Shown here: positions 45,497-56,395 of the stretch, piece by piece
How the letters are laid out: the number at the start of each line of letters is the position of its first letter
Position numbering within the stretch: the stretch's first letter is position 1
Origin: Corynebacterium hylobatis
GTDB lineage: Bacteria > Actinomycetota > Actinomycetes > Mycobacteriales > Mycobacteriaceae
DNA length: 64,000 nucleotides
Reading direction: 5' to 3'
Assembly (NCBI RefSeq): GCF_003955685.1
Contig: NZ_RXHJ01000002.1
Location: 62,001-126,000, forward strand
Position numbers and translations under genes: made by a program
The notes under the pieces: generated by a model
The model's input: the letters and a program-made list of their open reading frames with translations, nothing else
What the model was told of the DNA's origin: nothing
The model's database searches: none

Positions 45497-46303
45497 TCAG
45501 AGCATGAGCAGCAGGGAGGCCGCCATGATCGCCATGCCGAGGATGAGTCCGTAAATCGCGGTGTGGTGGCGGCCGGTGGACACCGCGGTAGGTAGGAGCT
45601 CATCGAGGCAGATGAAGACCATGATGCCCGCCACCACCGCGAAGGACAGGCCGAGGGTGGCCGGGCCGAGGAAGGGCATGAGCAGCAGGAAGCCGATGAG
45701 GGCACCCGCGGGCTCAGCCAGGCCTGAGACGGTCGACCATGCGAGGGCGCGTTTCCGGGAACCGGTGGCCTGCCGGATCGGCACGGCGACGGCCACCCCC
45801 TCCGGGATGTTGTGGATGGCGATGGCCACCGCCACCGGGATGGCGATGGTGAGGTCCTCCAGTCCGGCGATGAAGGTGGCGAAACCCTCGGGGAAGTTGT
45901 GGATGGCGATGGCCCCGGCCGTGAACATGCCCATCTTCATCAGGCGGCGGCGTTGGGCGGATTTCTTCGGGTCGTCGCCGATGCCGCGTTCGTGCGGGTT
46001 GATCGGCTCGGGCACCAGCCGGTCGATGACGGCGATGACCGCGATACCGGCGAAGAAGGCCGCGACCGTCGCCCAGCTGCCCCCGCGCTCACCCCACACG
46101 CTGGTGAGCTCGTCGAAGGCCTTCGGCAGGATCTCCATGAAGGAGACATAGAGCATGACGCCGGTGGACAGCCCCAAGGCCCCGGCCATGAAGCGCTGCC
46201 CGGGATCACGCTTCGCCACGGCGATGAGCCCGCCGATACCCGTGGCCAGACCCGCGAACAGCGTCAGGCCGAAAGCCGTGAGAATCGTCGGGAGATCGTA
46301 CAT
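45497..46303 (-). CDS. zupT: Zinc transporter ZupT (ZIP family)
   Basis: 268 residues, eight membrane segments. Both ZIP metal-site helices are intact: HNFPEGFATF and HNIPEGVAVAVP. A histidine-poor cytoplasmic loop follows TM3. It imports zinc or other divalent metals. TAAGCT overlaps the stop of the upstream CorC-like gene and lies 8 bases from the ATG, so a leaderless transcript could start within the operon. Confidence 0.93.
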   Translation of the reverse strand: MYDLPTILTAFGLTLFAGLATGIGGLIAVAKRDPGQRFMAGALGLSTGVMLYVSFMEILPKAFDELTSVWGERGGSWATVAAFFAGIAVIAVIDRLVPEPINPHERGIGDDPKKSAQRRRLMKMGMFTAGAIAIHNFPEGFATFIAGLEDLTIAIPVAVAIAIHNIPEGVAVAVPIRQATGSRKRALAWSTVSGLAEPAGALIGFLLLMPFLGPATLGLSFAVVAGIMVFICLDELLPTAVSTGRHHTAIYGLILGMAIMAASLLLML

Positions 46304-46314
46304 GACCGTTTAGC

Positions 46315-47679
46315 TTACGGGGAGGACTCCTCCACGGTGTCCTCCGTGGGGTCGGTGCGACCGGATTTCCTCAGTTCCACGGTGACGATGCGGTTACCCG
46401 AGACCTCAGCGATCGCCAGCTCGTAGCGGGCCACAGCCTCCCCCTCCCCCTCATCATCGTCCGGATCGGCGGTGAACTCCGGCGGGATGTCCACGACATC
46501 CCCCTCCTGTCCCAGCCGGCCGAGGCGGGTGAGCAGCCAGCCGGCGATGGTCTCGTAGGGCCCGTCAGGCAGGGTGATGCCGGTGGCCTCGGCGAAATCC
46601 TCGAGGTTCATCATCCCGGCCAGAAAGCGGGATTCGTGCAGGCGCATGAAGGCCCGACGCTGGTCGGTGTCGTACTCATCCCAGATCTCGCCGACGAGTT
46701 CCTCAAGCAGGTCCTCAAGGGTGACCATGCCGTCGGTACCGCCGTACTCGTCGACCACCATGGCGATGTGCTGGCCCGAGGCCCGCATCTGGGACATCGC
46801 CTCCGGCAGGGAGATCGAGCCTGGGAACTGGGCGATGGGGCGGACGATATCGCCGATGGGCACCTCCCCATTGCCGGAGGCCCCTTGTTCCAGGAGGTCA
46901 CGCACGTGCACGAAGCCGACGATGTCGTCGATGGACTCGTCGTAGACCGGGTAGCGGGAATAGGGGCGGTCCATGATGTCCCGGGAGGCCTCCGCAACGG
47001 TCAGGTCCTCCTGGTAGGCGACGGTGTCGGAACGGTGACGCATCACCTCGCTGACGATGCGTTCCCCGGCCTCGAAGACGTCGTCGAAGAGCTCTCGCTG
47101 ACGTTTGTCTATGCCCTGGTGGGAGATGATGATGTCCCGGACCTCCTCCGTACTCATCTCGGAGGTGCGCGCAGCCGGGTCGAAACCCAGCAGGCGCAGC
47201 AGCAGCCCGGAGGAGGTGTCGACGAGCCAGATCACCGGCCGCATCAGCCGGGCGAAGATCCGCAGCGGCGGGGCGGTGAGCAGGCTGACCTGCCGGGCCT
47301 TCTGCATGGCGATGCGTTTGGGCACCAGCTCGCCGAGCACCAGCGAGAGGTAGGAGATGAACACCGTCATCAGCACGAGCGCGCTTATCTGCGCAGCCCG
47401 CTCACCCAGCCCCCAGTCCACCAGCCGGGGTGCGATCTGCGGGGCGATGGTGGAGGCGCCGAAGGCGGAGGAGAAGAAACCGGCGAAGGTCACGCCGATC
47501 TGCACCGCGGAGAGGAACAGGCCCGAGTTCCGGGCCAGTGCCGCCACCCCACGCGCGGTGGATGACCCTCGCTCCAGCTGGCGGATCTGCGATTCCCGCA
47601 GACTCACCAGCGCCATCTCGGTTGCGGCGAAGACACCGCCGATGAGGATGAAGAGGAGGACCAGGAGGATGTTAAGCAT
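46315..47679 (-). CDS. CNNM/CorC-family transporter with CBS pair
   Basis: 454 residues. N-terminal DUF21/CNNM domain with four membrane segments (LLVLLFILIGGVFAATEMAL, a second in GLFLSAVQIGVTFAGFFSSA), CBS pair at residues about 205-330 (DRPYSRYPVYDESIDDIVG and AMVVDEYGGTDGMVTLEDL) and the C-terminal CorC_HlyC domain. Divalent cation efflux or tolerance is the family role. Its ATG overlaps the end of the 44-residue gene upstream. Confidence 0.92.
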   Translation of the reverse strand: MLNILLVLLFILIGGVFAATEMALVSLRESQIRQLERGSSTARGVAALARNSGLFLSAVQIGVTFAGFFSSAFGASTIAPQIAPRLVDWGLGERAAQISALVLMTVFISYLSLVLGELVPKRIAMQKARQVSLLTAPPLRIFARLMRPVIWLVDTSSGLLLRLLGFDPAARTSEMSTEEVRDIIISHQGIDKRQRELFDDVFEAGERIVSEVMRHRSDTVAYQEDLTVAEASRDIMDRPYSRYPVYDESIDDIVGFVHVRDLLEQGASGNGEVPIGDIVRPIAQFPGSISLPEAMSQMRASGQHIAMVVDEYGGTDGMVTLEDLLEELVGEIWDEYDTDQRRAFMRLHESRFLAGMMNLEDFAEATGITLPDGPYETIAGWLLTRLGRLGQEGDVVDIPPEFTADPDDDEGEGEAVARYELAIAEVSGNRIVTVELRKSGRTDPTEDTVEESSP

Positions 47680-47806
47680 GGTCCCCGGGCTCAGGTTCCG
47701 GCTCTGAAGTCGGAGCCGGGGCACAGCCCTCCGGGCCGCAGACCAGCGCCTCCTCCGCGCCCTCCTGCGGCGTCAGGGTGACCAGTTTGTCGAAGCTGAA
47801 GTCCAT
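47672..47806 (-). CDS. 44-residue acidic Cys-containing protein overlapping the CorC-like gene
   Basis: Begins MDFSFDKLVTLTPQEGAEEA and contains VCGPEGCAPAP before a Pro/Glu tail. AGGA 8 bases before the ATG is a proper RBS, and its stop lies 5 bases into the CorC-like gene (overlap ATGCTTAA), which argues for coupled translation. The C-x3-C pair could bind a metal, possibly sensing for the transporter. Not a known family to me. Confidence 0.6.
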   Translation of the reverse strand: MDFSFDKLVTLTPQEGAEEALVCGPEGCAPAPTSEPEPEPGDHA

Positions 47807-47853
47807 GTCTTCAGTCCTACCATCACTTTCTCCTTCACGTACCCTGGGCGGGT

Positions 47854-48912
47854 ATGCAGCAGCATTTTGAGATCAAGGTCCCCCACGGCAAGCTCGTCGT
47901 CGCGGATGTCACTGTCGAGGATGGTCACATCAGCGCCGCGCAGATCTCCGGGGACTTCTTCCTCGAACCCGATGAGGCCTATGAGGCGCTGGGGCCGGCG
48001 CTTACGGGGGCGCCCATAAGCGAGGATGCCGGGCAGCTGCAGGAGCGTATTGACGCCGCGCTGGCCCACATCGCCGGTGTTGCCCTGCACGGTTTCAGCA
48101 CCGCCGACGTGGCGCTGGTAGTGCGCCGCGCGGTGGCCGGCGGCACCGACTTCACCGACCACACCTGGGAGATCATCCACCCCGGCCCCCTGCCCACCAG
48201 GGTCAACGTCGCGCTCGATGAGGTCCTGCTCGACCAGGTCGCCGCCGGTGACCGCGGCCCGACGCTGCGCTTCTGGGAGTGGGAGGACCGCGCCGCCGTC
48301 ATCGGTTCCTACCAGTCCTACATCAATGAGATCGAGCCCGAGGGCGTGGAGAAACACGGCATCCAGGTCGTGCGCCGGATCTCCGGCGGCGGGGCGATGT
48401 TCATGGAGGGTGGCAACTGCATCACCTACTCCCTCTACGTCCCCGATTCCATGGTCGCGGGCCTGAGCTACGAGGCCTCCTACGAGTACCTCGACCAGTG
48501 GGTGCTCGCCGCCCTGGGCCGCCACGGTGTCAACGCCTGGTACGAGCCGATCAACGACATCACCTCCGACGGCGGCAAGATCGGCGGTGCCGCGCAGAAA
48601 CGCCGCAAGGGCGTGGTGCTGCACCACGCGACGATGAGCTACGACATCGACGCCGACAAGATGACCGACGTCCTGCGGGTGGGCAAGGTCAAACTCGCCA
48701 GCAAGGGCCTGCGTTCGGCGAAGAAACGCGTCGACCCCCTGCGCCGGCAGACCGGTGCCCCGCGCGAGGAGATCATCGACACGATGATCACGGAGTTCAG
48801 CAACCGCTACGGCGCACAGATGGCCGAGCTGCAGCCCGAGGATCTGGCGGCGGCCGAGCAGCTGGTTGAGGAGAAGTTCGGCACCGCAGACTGGACCCAC
48901 CACGTGCCGTAG
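47854..48912 (+). CDS. lplA: Lipoate-protein ligase with N-terminal accessory domain
   Basis: 352 residues. Residues 1-90 resemble the small LplA accessory domain (FEIKVPHGKLVVADVTVEDG, ISGDFFLEP), usually at the C-terminus. Residues 110-330 are the catalytic BPL/LplA domain with RRISGGGAMF and the adenylate Lys in SDGGKIGGAAQ. It attaches lipoate to E2 enzymes such as the OdhA-linked complex. TACCCT 8 bases before the ATG implies a leaderless mRNA. Confidence 0.9.
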   Translation: MQQHFEIKVPHGKLVVADVTVEDGHISAAQISGDFFLEPDEAYEALGPALTGAPISEDAGQLQERIDAALAHIAGVALHGFSTADVALVVRRAVAGGTDFTDHTWEIIHPGPLPTRVNVALDEVLLDQVAAGDRGPTLRFWEWEDRAAVIGSYQSYINEIEPEGVEKHGIQVVRRISGGGAMFMEGGNCITYSLYVPDSMVAGLSYEASYEYLDQWVLAALGRHGVNAWYEPINDITSDGGKIGGAAQKRRKGVVLHHATMSYDIDADKMTDVLRVGKVKLASKGLRSAKKRVDPLRRQTGAPREEIIDTMITEFSNRYGAQMAELQPEDLAAAEQLVEEKFGTADWTHHVP

Positions 48913-48984
48913 CCCGGTACCACCGGGGTGGTGCGGGACTACACTCGGTTCTCCCCTTTCCCAGACACTTTCCCGGAGGATCCC

Positions 48985-51345
<2,361 letters not shown>

Positions 51346-51347
51346 AG

Positions 51348-52121
51348 TTACCCGGCTGCCCAGCCGCCGTCGACCGGGAGGATGACGCCATTGACGTCGG
51401 AGGCGGCGTCGGAAAGCAGGAACACGATCGGGCCGGCCAGCTCCTCCGCGCTGGCCTGGCGCAGCGCCGACTGGTGGATCGGGGTGAGGGCGGCCAGGCC
51501 ATGCGCCGGGTCGATCTGGGTCTCCGTCGCCGAGGTAGCCATGATGTTGGTCTCCACCCCACCCGGGGCGATGAGGTTGCAGCGGATGTTCTCGCGGCCG
51601 TAGGTGTAGGCGGTGTTCTTGGTCAGCCCGGCCACCCCGTGCTTGGAGGCGGTGTAGGCGGCACCAGCGGCAGCGCCACGGAGGGAGGCGGCGGAACCGA
51701 CGTTGACGATTGCCCCTCCCCCGGCCTGTCGCATGTGCGGCAGAACGGCCCGGGTGAGCAGGAAAGGGGCGGTGAGGTTGATCCGGAGACAGCGCTCCCA
51801 GGTCTCATCATCGGTGTCGGCGGCCCCCGCGAAACGATCCATGATGCCGGCGTTGTTAACCAGCCCGAGACGACCCCCGGTGTCCGCGGCCTGCGCCACC
51901 AGCGCGTCGACCACCGCCCGGTCGGAGATGTCACCGATGACGGCGGTGGCCTGGCCACCAGCGGTGGTGATCTCCTCAGCCACTTGGTCGGCATTATCGG
52001 AGATGTCGGCGATGAACACGTGTGCGCCCCGGCGGGCCAGCAGGAGGGCGGTCGCCCGCCCGATGCCGGAGCCCGCGCCCGTGATGATGATGGTCTGCCC
52101 CGCGAAATCCATGTTGTTCAT
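51348..52121 (-). CDS. SDR-family oxidoreductase
   Basis: 257 residues. Classical short-chain dehydrogenase: TGAGSGIGRATALLLARRG (TGxxxGIG), LVNNAGIMD, the Ser-Tyr-Lys triad in NVGSAASLRG and YTASKHGVAGL, and APGGVETNIMA. NAD(P)-dependent; substrate unknown. An AGGAG site 8 bases upstream supports the start. Convergent with the UvrA-like gene at 2 bases. Confidence 0.9.
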   Translation of the reverse strand: MNNMDFAGQTIIITGAGSGIGRATALLLARRGAHVFIADISDNADQVAEEITTAGGQATAVIGDISDRAVVDALVAQAADTGGRLGLVNNAGIMDRFAGAADTDDETWERCLRINLTAPFLLTRAVLPHMRQAGGGAIVNVGSAASLRGAAAGAAYTASKHGVAGLTKNTAYTYGRENIRCNLIAPGGVETNIMATSATETQIDPAHGLAALTPIHQSALRQASAEELAGPIVFLLSDAASDVNGVILPVDGGWAAG

Positions 52122-52258
52122 GTGTGTCTGCTCCTGGGTCCGGAAAACATCTTCGTCCTTGATTCTAGGGCGGGAGAAATCAGTGGGCAGAGCGGAGAAA
52201 ACCTGTTATTGACCAGGGAGGTTGTTCACCTGCATATTTTTCCGGACACCCGACCTCA

Positions 52259-52280
52259 CCCCCGGTTATCCCCGGGGGTA
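52259..52280. repeat. Hairpin between the SDR gene and the IS element
   Basis: Perfect 8-base arms ACCCCCGG and CCGGGGGT around TTATCC, in the otherwise empty 52122-52340 gap. It has no T run; it may be an old element end or an operator. Confidence 0.35.
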
Positions 52281-52348
52281 CCGGGTATACGACATAAAAC
52301 TCCCTGCATGTGACCGGCGCCTCCCGTAGGTTGGGGTGCTTAACGGTT

Positions 52349-52369
52349 CCCCACGGCTAAAGCCGGGGG
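52349..52369. repeat. Subterminal hairpin of the IS element, tnpB side
   Basis: CCCC, bulged A, CGGC, loop TAAA, GCCG, GGGG. On the minus strand it would form the 3' end of a TnpB guide (omega) RNA, with the guide continuing into flanking DNA left of about 52344. Confidence 0.7.
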
Positions 52370-52378
52370 ATTTCCAGC

Positions 52379-53527
52379 TCAGACCGCACCCACAACCTCC
52401 CCAAAAGGAGGTTGCACATGTCTTATATCCTCAACACTGGTGTGGCCCCGTTCTGCCACAGCCAGGATCACCCTGGCAGCGTTCCTATCCCTGCCTGAGG
52501 TGTATCCGCAGGCCTGGCACCGGAAGGTTCGTTCATCGAGTCCGAGTGCTTGCTTGGCTCTCGCGAAACACTCAGAACACGTCATGGTGGTATAGGCGGG
52601 CTGAACCAGCACCCCCTTCCGGCCAGCCCGCTCGGCACTGGTGACAAGTTCCCGTTTGGCCGCACCGATGGCGGCATCCGCGGCCTTCCTCGCCATGGTG
52701 GATGTGGCGAGAAACGTCGGTTTGAAATCCTCCACCGCGATCAGGTGATGGTTGTCGGTGACCCTTTTGGCCCACACCCGGGAATCATGCTGGGTCTGGC
52801 GGGCGGCTTTCTTGTGCAGCTTCGCGGCCTGACGGCGGGCCCGCTGGTACCCGTTGGACTGCTTGCCTCCCTTGCGGCGACGCCGCGCCATCTTGCGTTG
52901 AGCCTTGGCCAGCTCGGCGGCACAGCGTCTGCGGTGCCCGAGATAGGGCAGGTCATAGGGTTCGTCGGTGGTCGTGGCGGTGGTGGACACTCCCCAGTCG
53001 ATACCGATACGTCCCTCGGCCTCCGGTGCTGGCTTCGCCTCGCGTCGGACCACGAACGAGGCGTACCAGTGGCCCAGACTGTCCTGGTAGACGCGCACAC
53101 TCGTCGGGTCGGAGGGCAGTTCCCTCGACCACACCACCGGAATCGACACACCCTTCGGCAGTCGCAGACGACCGCCCCGGATCGAGAACCCGCGGGTGCT
53201 GTACTCCAACGACGCCCACGTGCGCTTCTTCGACTTGTAGGTCGGTCTTCCTCGGCCCTTGACGGTGTAGGACTGCTGGAGTGCCTGCGTATAAGCGCGC
53301 AGCATGGCTTGTTGGGCGACCTGGGAGCCTTCCCGCATCCACGCGTTCCTGCCCCGCAGCTCGGTCAGCAGCTTCCCCAGTTTCGCCAGAGTCGGCTTGC
53401 TGCCGGTCTTCTGTTGGTGGACTGCCTCGTTCCACAGGAATCGGCACCGGCCCCATTCCTGGACAAGTGCGTGCTGCGCCTGTGCTCCGGGGCGCAGGCG
53501 GTAGGTGTAACGCACGATCTCGTCCAC
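52379..53527 (-). CDS. tnpB: TnpB RNA-guided nuclease of an IS200/IS605 element
   Basis: 382 residues from GTG 53527. N-terminal OrfB helix-turn-helix region; RuvC-like acidic residues are visible in IGIDWGVSTT (Asp), IAVEDFKP (Glu) and GRDRNAARV (Asp); zinc ribbon CSEC and CQACG between the last two. All catalytic residues are present, so it may be an active, RNA-guided DNA nuclease. It shows no frameshift, unlike its partner. An upstream ATG at 53554 is less likely because it lies before the typical N-terminus VDEIVRYTYRL. Confidence 0.9.
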   Translation of the reverse strand: MDEIVRYTYRLRPGAQAQHALVQEWGRCRFLWNEAVHQQKTGSKPTLAKLGKLLTELRGRNAWMREGSQVAQQAMLRAYTQALQQSYTVKGRGRPTYKSKKRTWASLEYSTRGFSIRGGRLRLPKGVSIPVVWSRELPSDPTSVRVYQDSLGHWYASFVVRREAKPAPEAEGRIGIDWGVSTTATTTDEPYDLPYLGHRRRCAAELAKAQRKMARRRRKGGKQSNGYQRARRQAAKLHKKAARQTQHDSRVWAKRVTDNHHLIAVEDFKPTFLATSTMARKAADAAIGAAKRELVTSAERAGRKGVLVQPAYTTMTCSECFARAKQALGLDERTFRCQACGYTSGRDRNAARVILAVAERGHTSVEDIRHVQPPFGEVVGAV

Positions 53528-53595
53528 ACCGCCAGCTATACCCCACCACACCATGGACCGTCCAGAGGTAGCACATCAGATCGGACAACAACGTC

Positions 53596-53961
53596 GTGTC
53601 CCGCCGTGCCTGTCACCTCGTATGGTGCCCGACATATCGTCGCCCCGTCATCGAGGCAAGGGGTGGCGGACCGGCTCACACAGATCGTCCGGGAGGTCAC
53701 CACCGACACGGGAATGCGCCATCATGGAGCCGGACACCATGCCCGATCATGTTCACCTGCTGGTCGCATGCGGCCCGCAGTACGGCATCCACCGGCTTGC
53801 CAAGCAGATCCAGGGAAGCTCGTCCTGTTCTCAGGCAAGAGTTCCCGTCCCTCCTATCCAGGCTTCCCACGTTCTGGGCCAACTCGTATGTCGTCGCAAC
53901 TGTCGGCGGCGCAACCCTGGAGGTCGTCAAGCAGTATGTCGAAAACCAGCGAAACGTCTAA
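53596..53961 (+). pseudogene. tnpA: IS200-type transposase tnpA with frameshifts
   Basis: The Y1 transposase is spread over three frames: SRRACHLVWCPTYRRPVIE (frame of 53596), ADRLTQIVREVTTDTG (second frame), IMEPDTMPDHVHLLVACG with the HUH motif (third frame), and back to the first for FPSLLSRLPTFWANSYVVAT and the catalytic Tyr in YVENQ. Shifts lie near 53650, 53715 and 53830. At least three indels make a sequencing error unlikely. Intact, it would be about 130 residues. Confidence 0.8.
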
Positions 53962-53975
53962 CGCACCCCTTTCCT

Positions 53976-53996
53976 CCCCATGCCTGACGGCAGGGG
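53976..53996. repeat. Subterminal hairpin of the IS element, tnpA side
   Basis: CCCC, bulged A, TGCC, loop TGAC, GGCA, GGGG, followed by TTTCCAGGGG. Same design and orientation as the hairpin at 52349. Confidence 0.7.
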
Positions 53997-54015
53997 TTTC
54001 CAGGGGTGACCTTAG

Positions 54016-55317
54016 ATGACCCAGACCAGGCCCGCCCGTATCCGCACCGAACAGGCCCCCGGCTTCCTCCGCTGGGGCTATCTCTTCGCCTCCCGCCTCC
54101 GGGAGAAGGCCGGCCTGCCGGCCACCTCCCACACCCCGTTGTCCCTGACCCTGCTGGGGAAGACCTCCGTACTCGTCCGGGGTGAGGAAGGGGTCCGCTT
54201 CTTCTACGACAATGACCTCATGGAGCGCCACGGCGCCATGCCCACACTCGTCCAGCTCCCGCTCTTCGGGGACAAGGCGGTGCACACCCTCGACGGCGAG
54301 CCCCACCGTGTACGCAAGAACGCCATGACCGACCTGGCCTACGACAACGACCGGGTCGCGGACTTCCAGCGACTGGTGGCCGAGGAACTCGAGGCCGCCC
54401 ATGGACGATGGAAGGCAGAAGAGGGCAACGTCCATGATGACGCCGCCCTCGCCTTCGGCCGCGCCGCGCTGCGTTGGGCGGGGGTGGAACTGTCCGACGG
54501 GGAGATGGACCGCCGCGTCAGGCAGATGAACCGCCTGCTGGACACCTTCGGCCAGCTCAGCCAGAACCCGGTCGCCATGGTGGAACGGGTTCGGCTGGAC
54601 CGCTGGGCCACGCAGTTGATCCAGGATGTCCGCTCAGGCCAGGTCACGGCCGCACCGGATTCCGTCCTCGCCCACATGGCGGACCTGCGTGATGAAAACG
54701 GCGAACTGGTAGAGGACAAGGTAGCTGCAGTCGAGCTGCAGAACCTCACCCGGCCCACTGTCGCGGTGGGCCGGTTCGCGGCCTTCGCCGCGGCAGCGCT
54801 GGTCAAGCACCCCGAGTGGGTGGAACGGATCCGGGCGGCCTCGCAGCAGGCCGGCGGTTCCCTTACTGACATTCCGGAGGCGGTGGCCTTCGCCCAGGAG
54901 GTGCGCCGCACCCACCCCTTCGTGCCGATGTTGCCCGCCCTGGCGAAGAAGGACACCGAGGTCAGCGGCTGTCCGGTACGCAAGGGCCAGCGCGTGCTGC
55001 TGGACTTCGTGGGCACCCTCACCTCACCGGCGGAGTGGCGCGATGCCGGTTCCTTCGACCCCGAACGCTTCCTGCCCTATGACGGGGTGGAGGCCGCGGA
55101 GTCCATCACTGCCTTCATCCCCCAGGGTGGCGGTGATGTGCGCACCGGGCACCGCTGCCCCGGCGAGAAGATCACCGTTTCCGCCCTGGCCGCGGCAGTC
55201 GTGGTCATGTGCCGCCCGGACGTCACGATCTCCTCTGACGTGAAGGACACGACTTTCCCCTGGACCCGGATGCTCACCCGCCCGGCGACCGGCGTGCGGA
55301 TCAGCGCGACCGGATAA
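54016..55317 (+). CDS. CYP152-family cytochrome P450 (peroxygenase, OleT/BSbeta-like)
   Basis: 433 residues. The heme-binding loop FIPQGGGDVRTGHRCPGE (Cys381) is the CYP152 pattern, and Arg246 in NLTRPTVAV is the carboxylate-binding Arg of fatty-acid peroxygenases. In the FGDKAVHTLDG segment His90 stands where OleT of Jeotgalicoccus has His85 and BSbeta has Gln85. Members use H2O2 to hydroxylate or decarboxylate fatty acids; the His suggests alkene-forming decarboxylation, which is inference. The ATG is about 10 bases from the IS end, with AGGGG as RBS. Confidence 0.93.
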   Translation: MTQTRPARIRTEQAPGFLRWGYLFASRLREKAGLPATSHTPLSLTLLGKTSVLVRGEEGVRFFYDNDLMERHGAMPTLVQLPLFGDKAVHTLDGEPHRVRKNAMTDLAYDNDRVADFQRLVAEELEAAHGRWKAEEGNVHDDAALAFGRAALRWAGVELSDGEMDRRVRQMNRLLDTFGQLSQNPVAMVERVRLDRWATQLIQDVRSGQVTAAPDSVLAHMADLRDENGELVEDKVAAVELQNLTRPTVAVGRFAAFAAAALVKHPEWVERIRAASQQAGGSLTDIPEAVAFAQEVRRTHPFVPMLPALAKKDTEVSGCPVRKGQRVLLDFVGTLTSPAEWRDAGSFDPERFLPYDGVEAAESITAFIPQGGGDVRTGHRCPGEKITVSALAAAVVVMCRPDVTISSDVKDTTFPWTRMLTRPATGVRISATG

Positions 55318-55407
55318 GCGCGGACAACCACCACCGGGATCGGCCTGCGACAGCAGTTTCCGGACCCAGCGGCGGGGTCACCTTTCCGCGATCCGCCGTG
55401 CCCCTGT

Positions 55408-55938
55408 CTACCGGGCCAGCGCCGTCTCATAGGCCCGGACCGCCTCCTCGCCGAAGGGCACGAAAATGACCTCCTTCACGGTGCGTCCGACCTCGTGGGC
55501 CATGGCCCGGGAGGTCTCCACAGCGATGCGGGCGGCATCATCGATCGGCCAGCCGTAGACACCCGCGGAGATCGCCGGGAAGGCGATTGAGGCCGCCCCC
55601 AGGGAGGCGGCCAGACGGAGGGACTCCCGGTAACAGGAGGCGAGGGTGGCGCTGCGGTCCTCGGTCGGGGAGTACACCGGCCCCACGGTATGGATCACCC
55701 AGCGGGCGGGTAGATCACCGGCGGTGGTGGCCACCGCCTGCCCGGCGGGTAGACCGTCGGGGTACTGGTCAATCCGGATGCGCCGAGCCTCGGCCTGAAT
55801 GCCCGGGCCCCCGGCCCGGTTGATGGCCAGGTCCACTCCCCCGCCGACCTGCAGCTGCGAGTTGGCGGCGTTGACCACGGCGTCGACGGCCAGGGTGGTG
55901 ATGTCCCCGGGCCGGATACTCAACTTCATCGGCTCCAT
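55408..55938 (-). CDS. Macrodomain protein (O-acetyl-ADP-ribose deacetylase-like)
   Basis: 176 residues. Macrodomain landmarks: RPGDITTLAVDAVVNAANSQL, GGGVDLAINRAGG, VIHTVGPVY and AFPAISAGVYGWP. It hydrolyses O-acetyl-ADP-ribose or removes ADP-ribose from proteins or nucleic acids. Convergent with the P450 gene, 90 bases apart (nothing seen in the gap). TAGGGT lies 6 bases before the ATG. Confidence 0.9.
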   Translation of the reverse strand: MEPMKLSIRPGDITTLAVDAVVNAANSQLQVGGGVDLAINRAGGPGIQAEARRIRIDQYPDGLPAGQAVATTAGDLPARWVIHTVGPVYSPTEDRSATLASCYRESLRLAASLGAASIAFPAISAGVYGWPIDDAARIAVETSRAMAHEVGRTVKEVIFVPFGEEAVRAYETALAR

Positions 55939-55947
55939 GGCCCCACC

Positions 55948-56388
55948 CTAGACACATGCGAGCCACCGGGGCACCCGGTCGGCGTAGGCCTGGTATTCGG
56001 CACCGAAACGCGCCGACAACGCCGTCTCCTCGGCCGCGATCTGCCACCTGCCGATGGCCCACACGAAGCCGGCCACCGGCAGCAGCGCCGGCACGGAACG
56101 GCGGGACGCTGCATGCCCCACCAGCATCAGGGCCAGCGCCAGGTACATCGGGTTACGGGTACGCCCCAGCACGCCGCCGGTGACCAGCGTAGAGGCGCGC
56201 TCCACCTGGACCGGGTCGATGGTGGTCCGGGCGCGGTGGAACTCCCGCACCGCCCCGACACCGAGCAGGCCGGCCGCGGCGAGCAGCGGCAGGGCAGGGA
56301 GAAGCAGCGGGGGCGTCGATAAGCGGCCGGCGAGCAGGCGCTGTGCGGCGGCTGCCCCGGCGAACAGACCGGCGGGCGGGATCCTCAT
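55948..56388 (-). CDS. Isoprenylcysteine methyltransferase-like (ICMT/PEMT) membrane protein
   Basis: 146 residues with four hydrophobic segments. The C-terminal RTRNPMYLALALMLVGHA and AAEETALSARFGAEYQAYADRVPRW regions match the ICMT/phospholipid methyltransferase family. Function in bacteria unclear. Followed by the macrodomain gene 9 bases later. A copy of CGTCGANAAGCG (T variant) is inside at 56314. Confidence 0.85.
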   Translation of the reverse strand: MRIPPAGLFAGAAAAQRLLAGRLSTPPLLLPALPLLAAAGLLGVGAVREFHRARTTIDPVQVERASTLVTGGVLGRTRNPMYLALALMLVGHAASRRSVPALLPVAGFVWAIGRWQIAAEETALSARFGAEYQAYADRVPRWLACV

Positions 56389-56395
56389 GGTTAGC

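Larger units (their letters stand above)
52345..54005. mobile_element. IS200/IS605-family element (IS605 layout), transposase decayed
   Basis: Divergent tnpA (+) and tnpB (-) are bounded by two similar bulged hairpins in the same orientation at 52349-52369 and 53976-53996, each followed by GGGG and TTTCCAG-like sequence. TTAAC borders the left hairpin. The ends are therefore set to about 52345 and 54005; exact borders are estimates. tnpB is intact and tnpA is frameshifted, so the copy cannot mobilise itself. Confidence 0.8.

Noticed and set aside
52122..52340. Possible CRISPR or second IS end
   Set aside because: Only one hairpin and no repeats. No CRISPR array was seen anywhere in the window.
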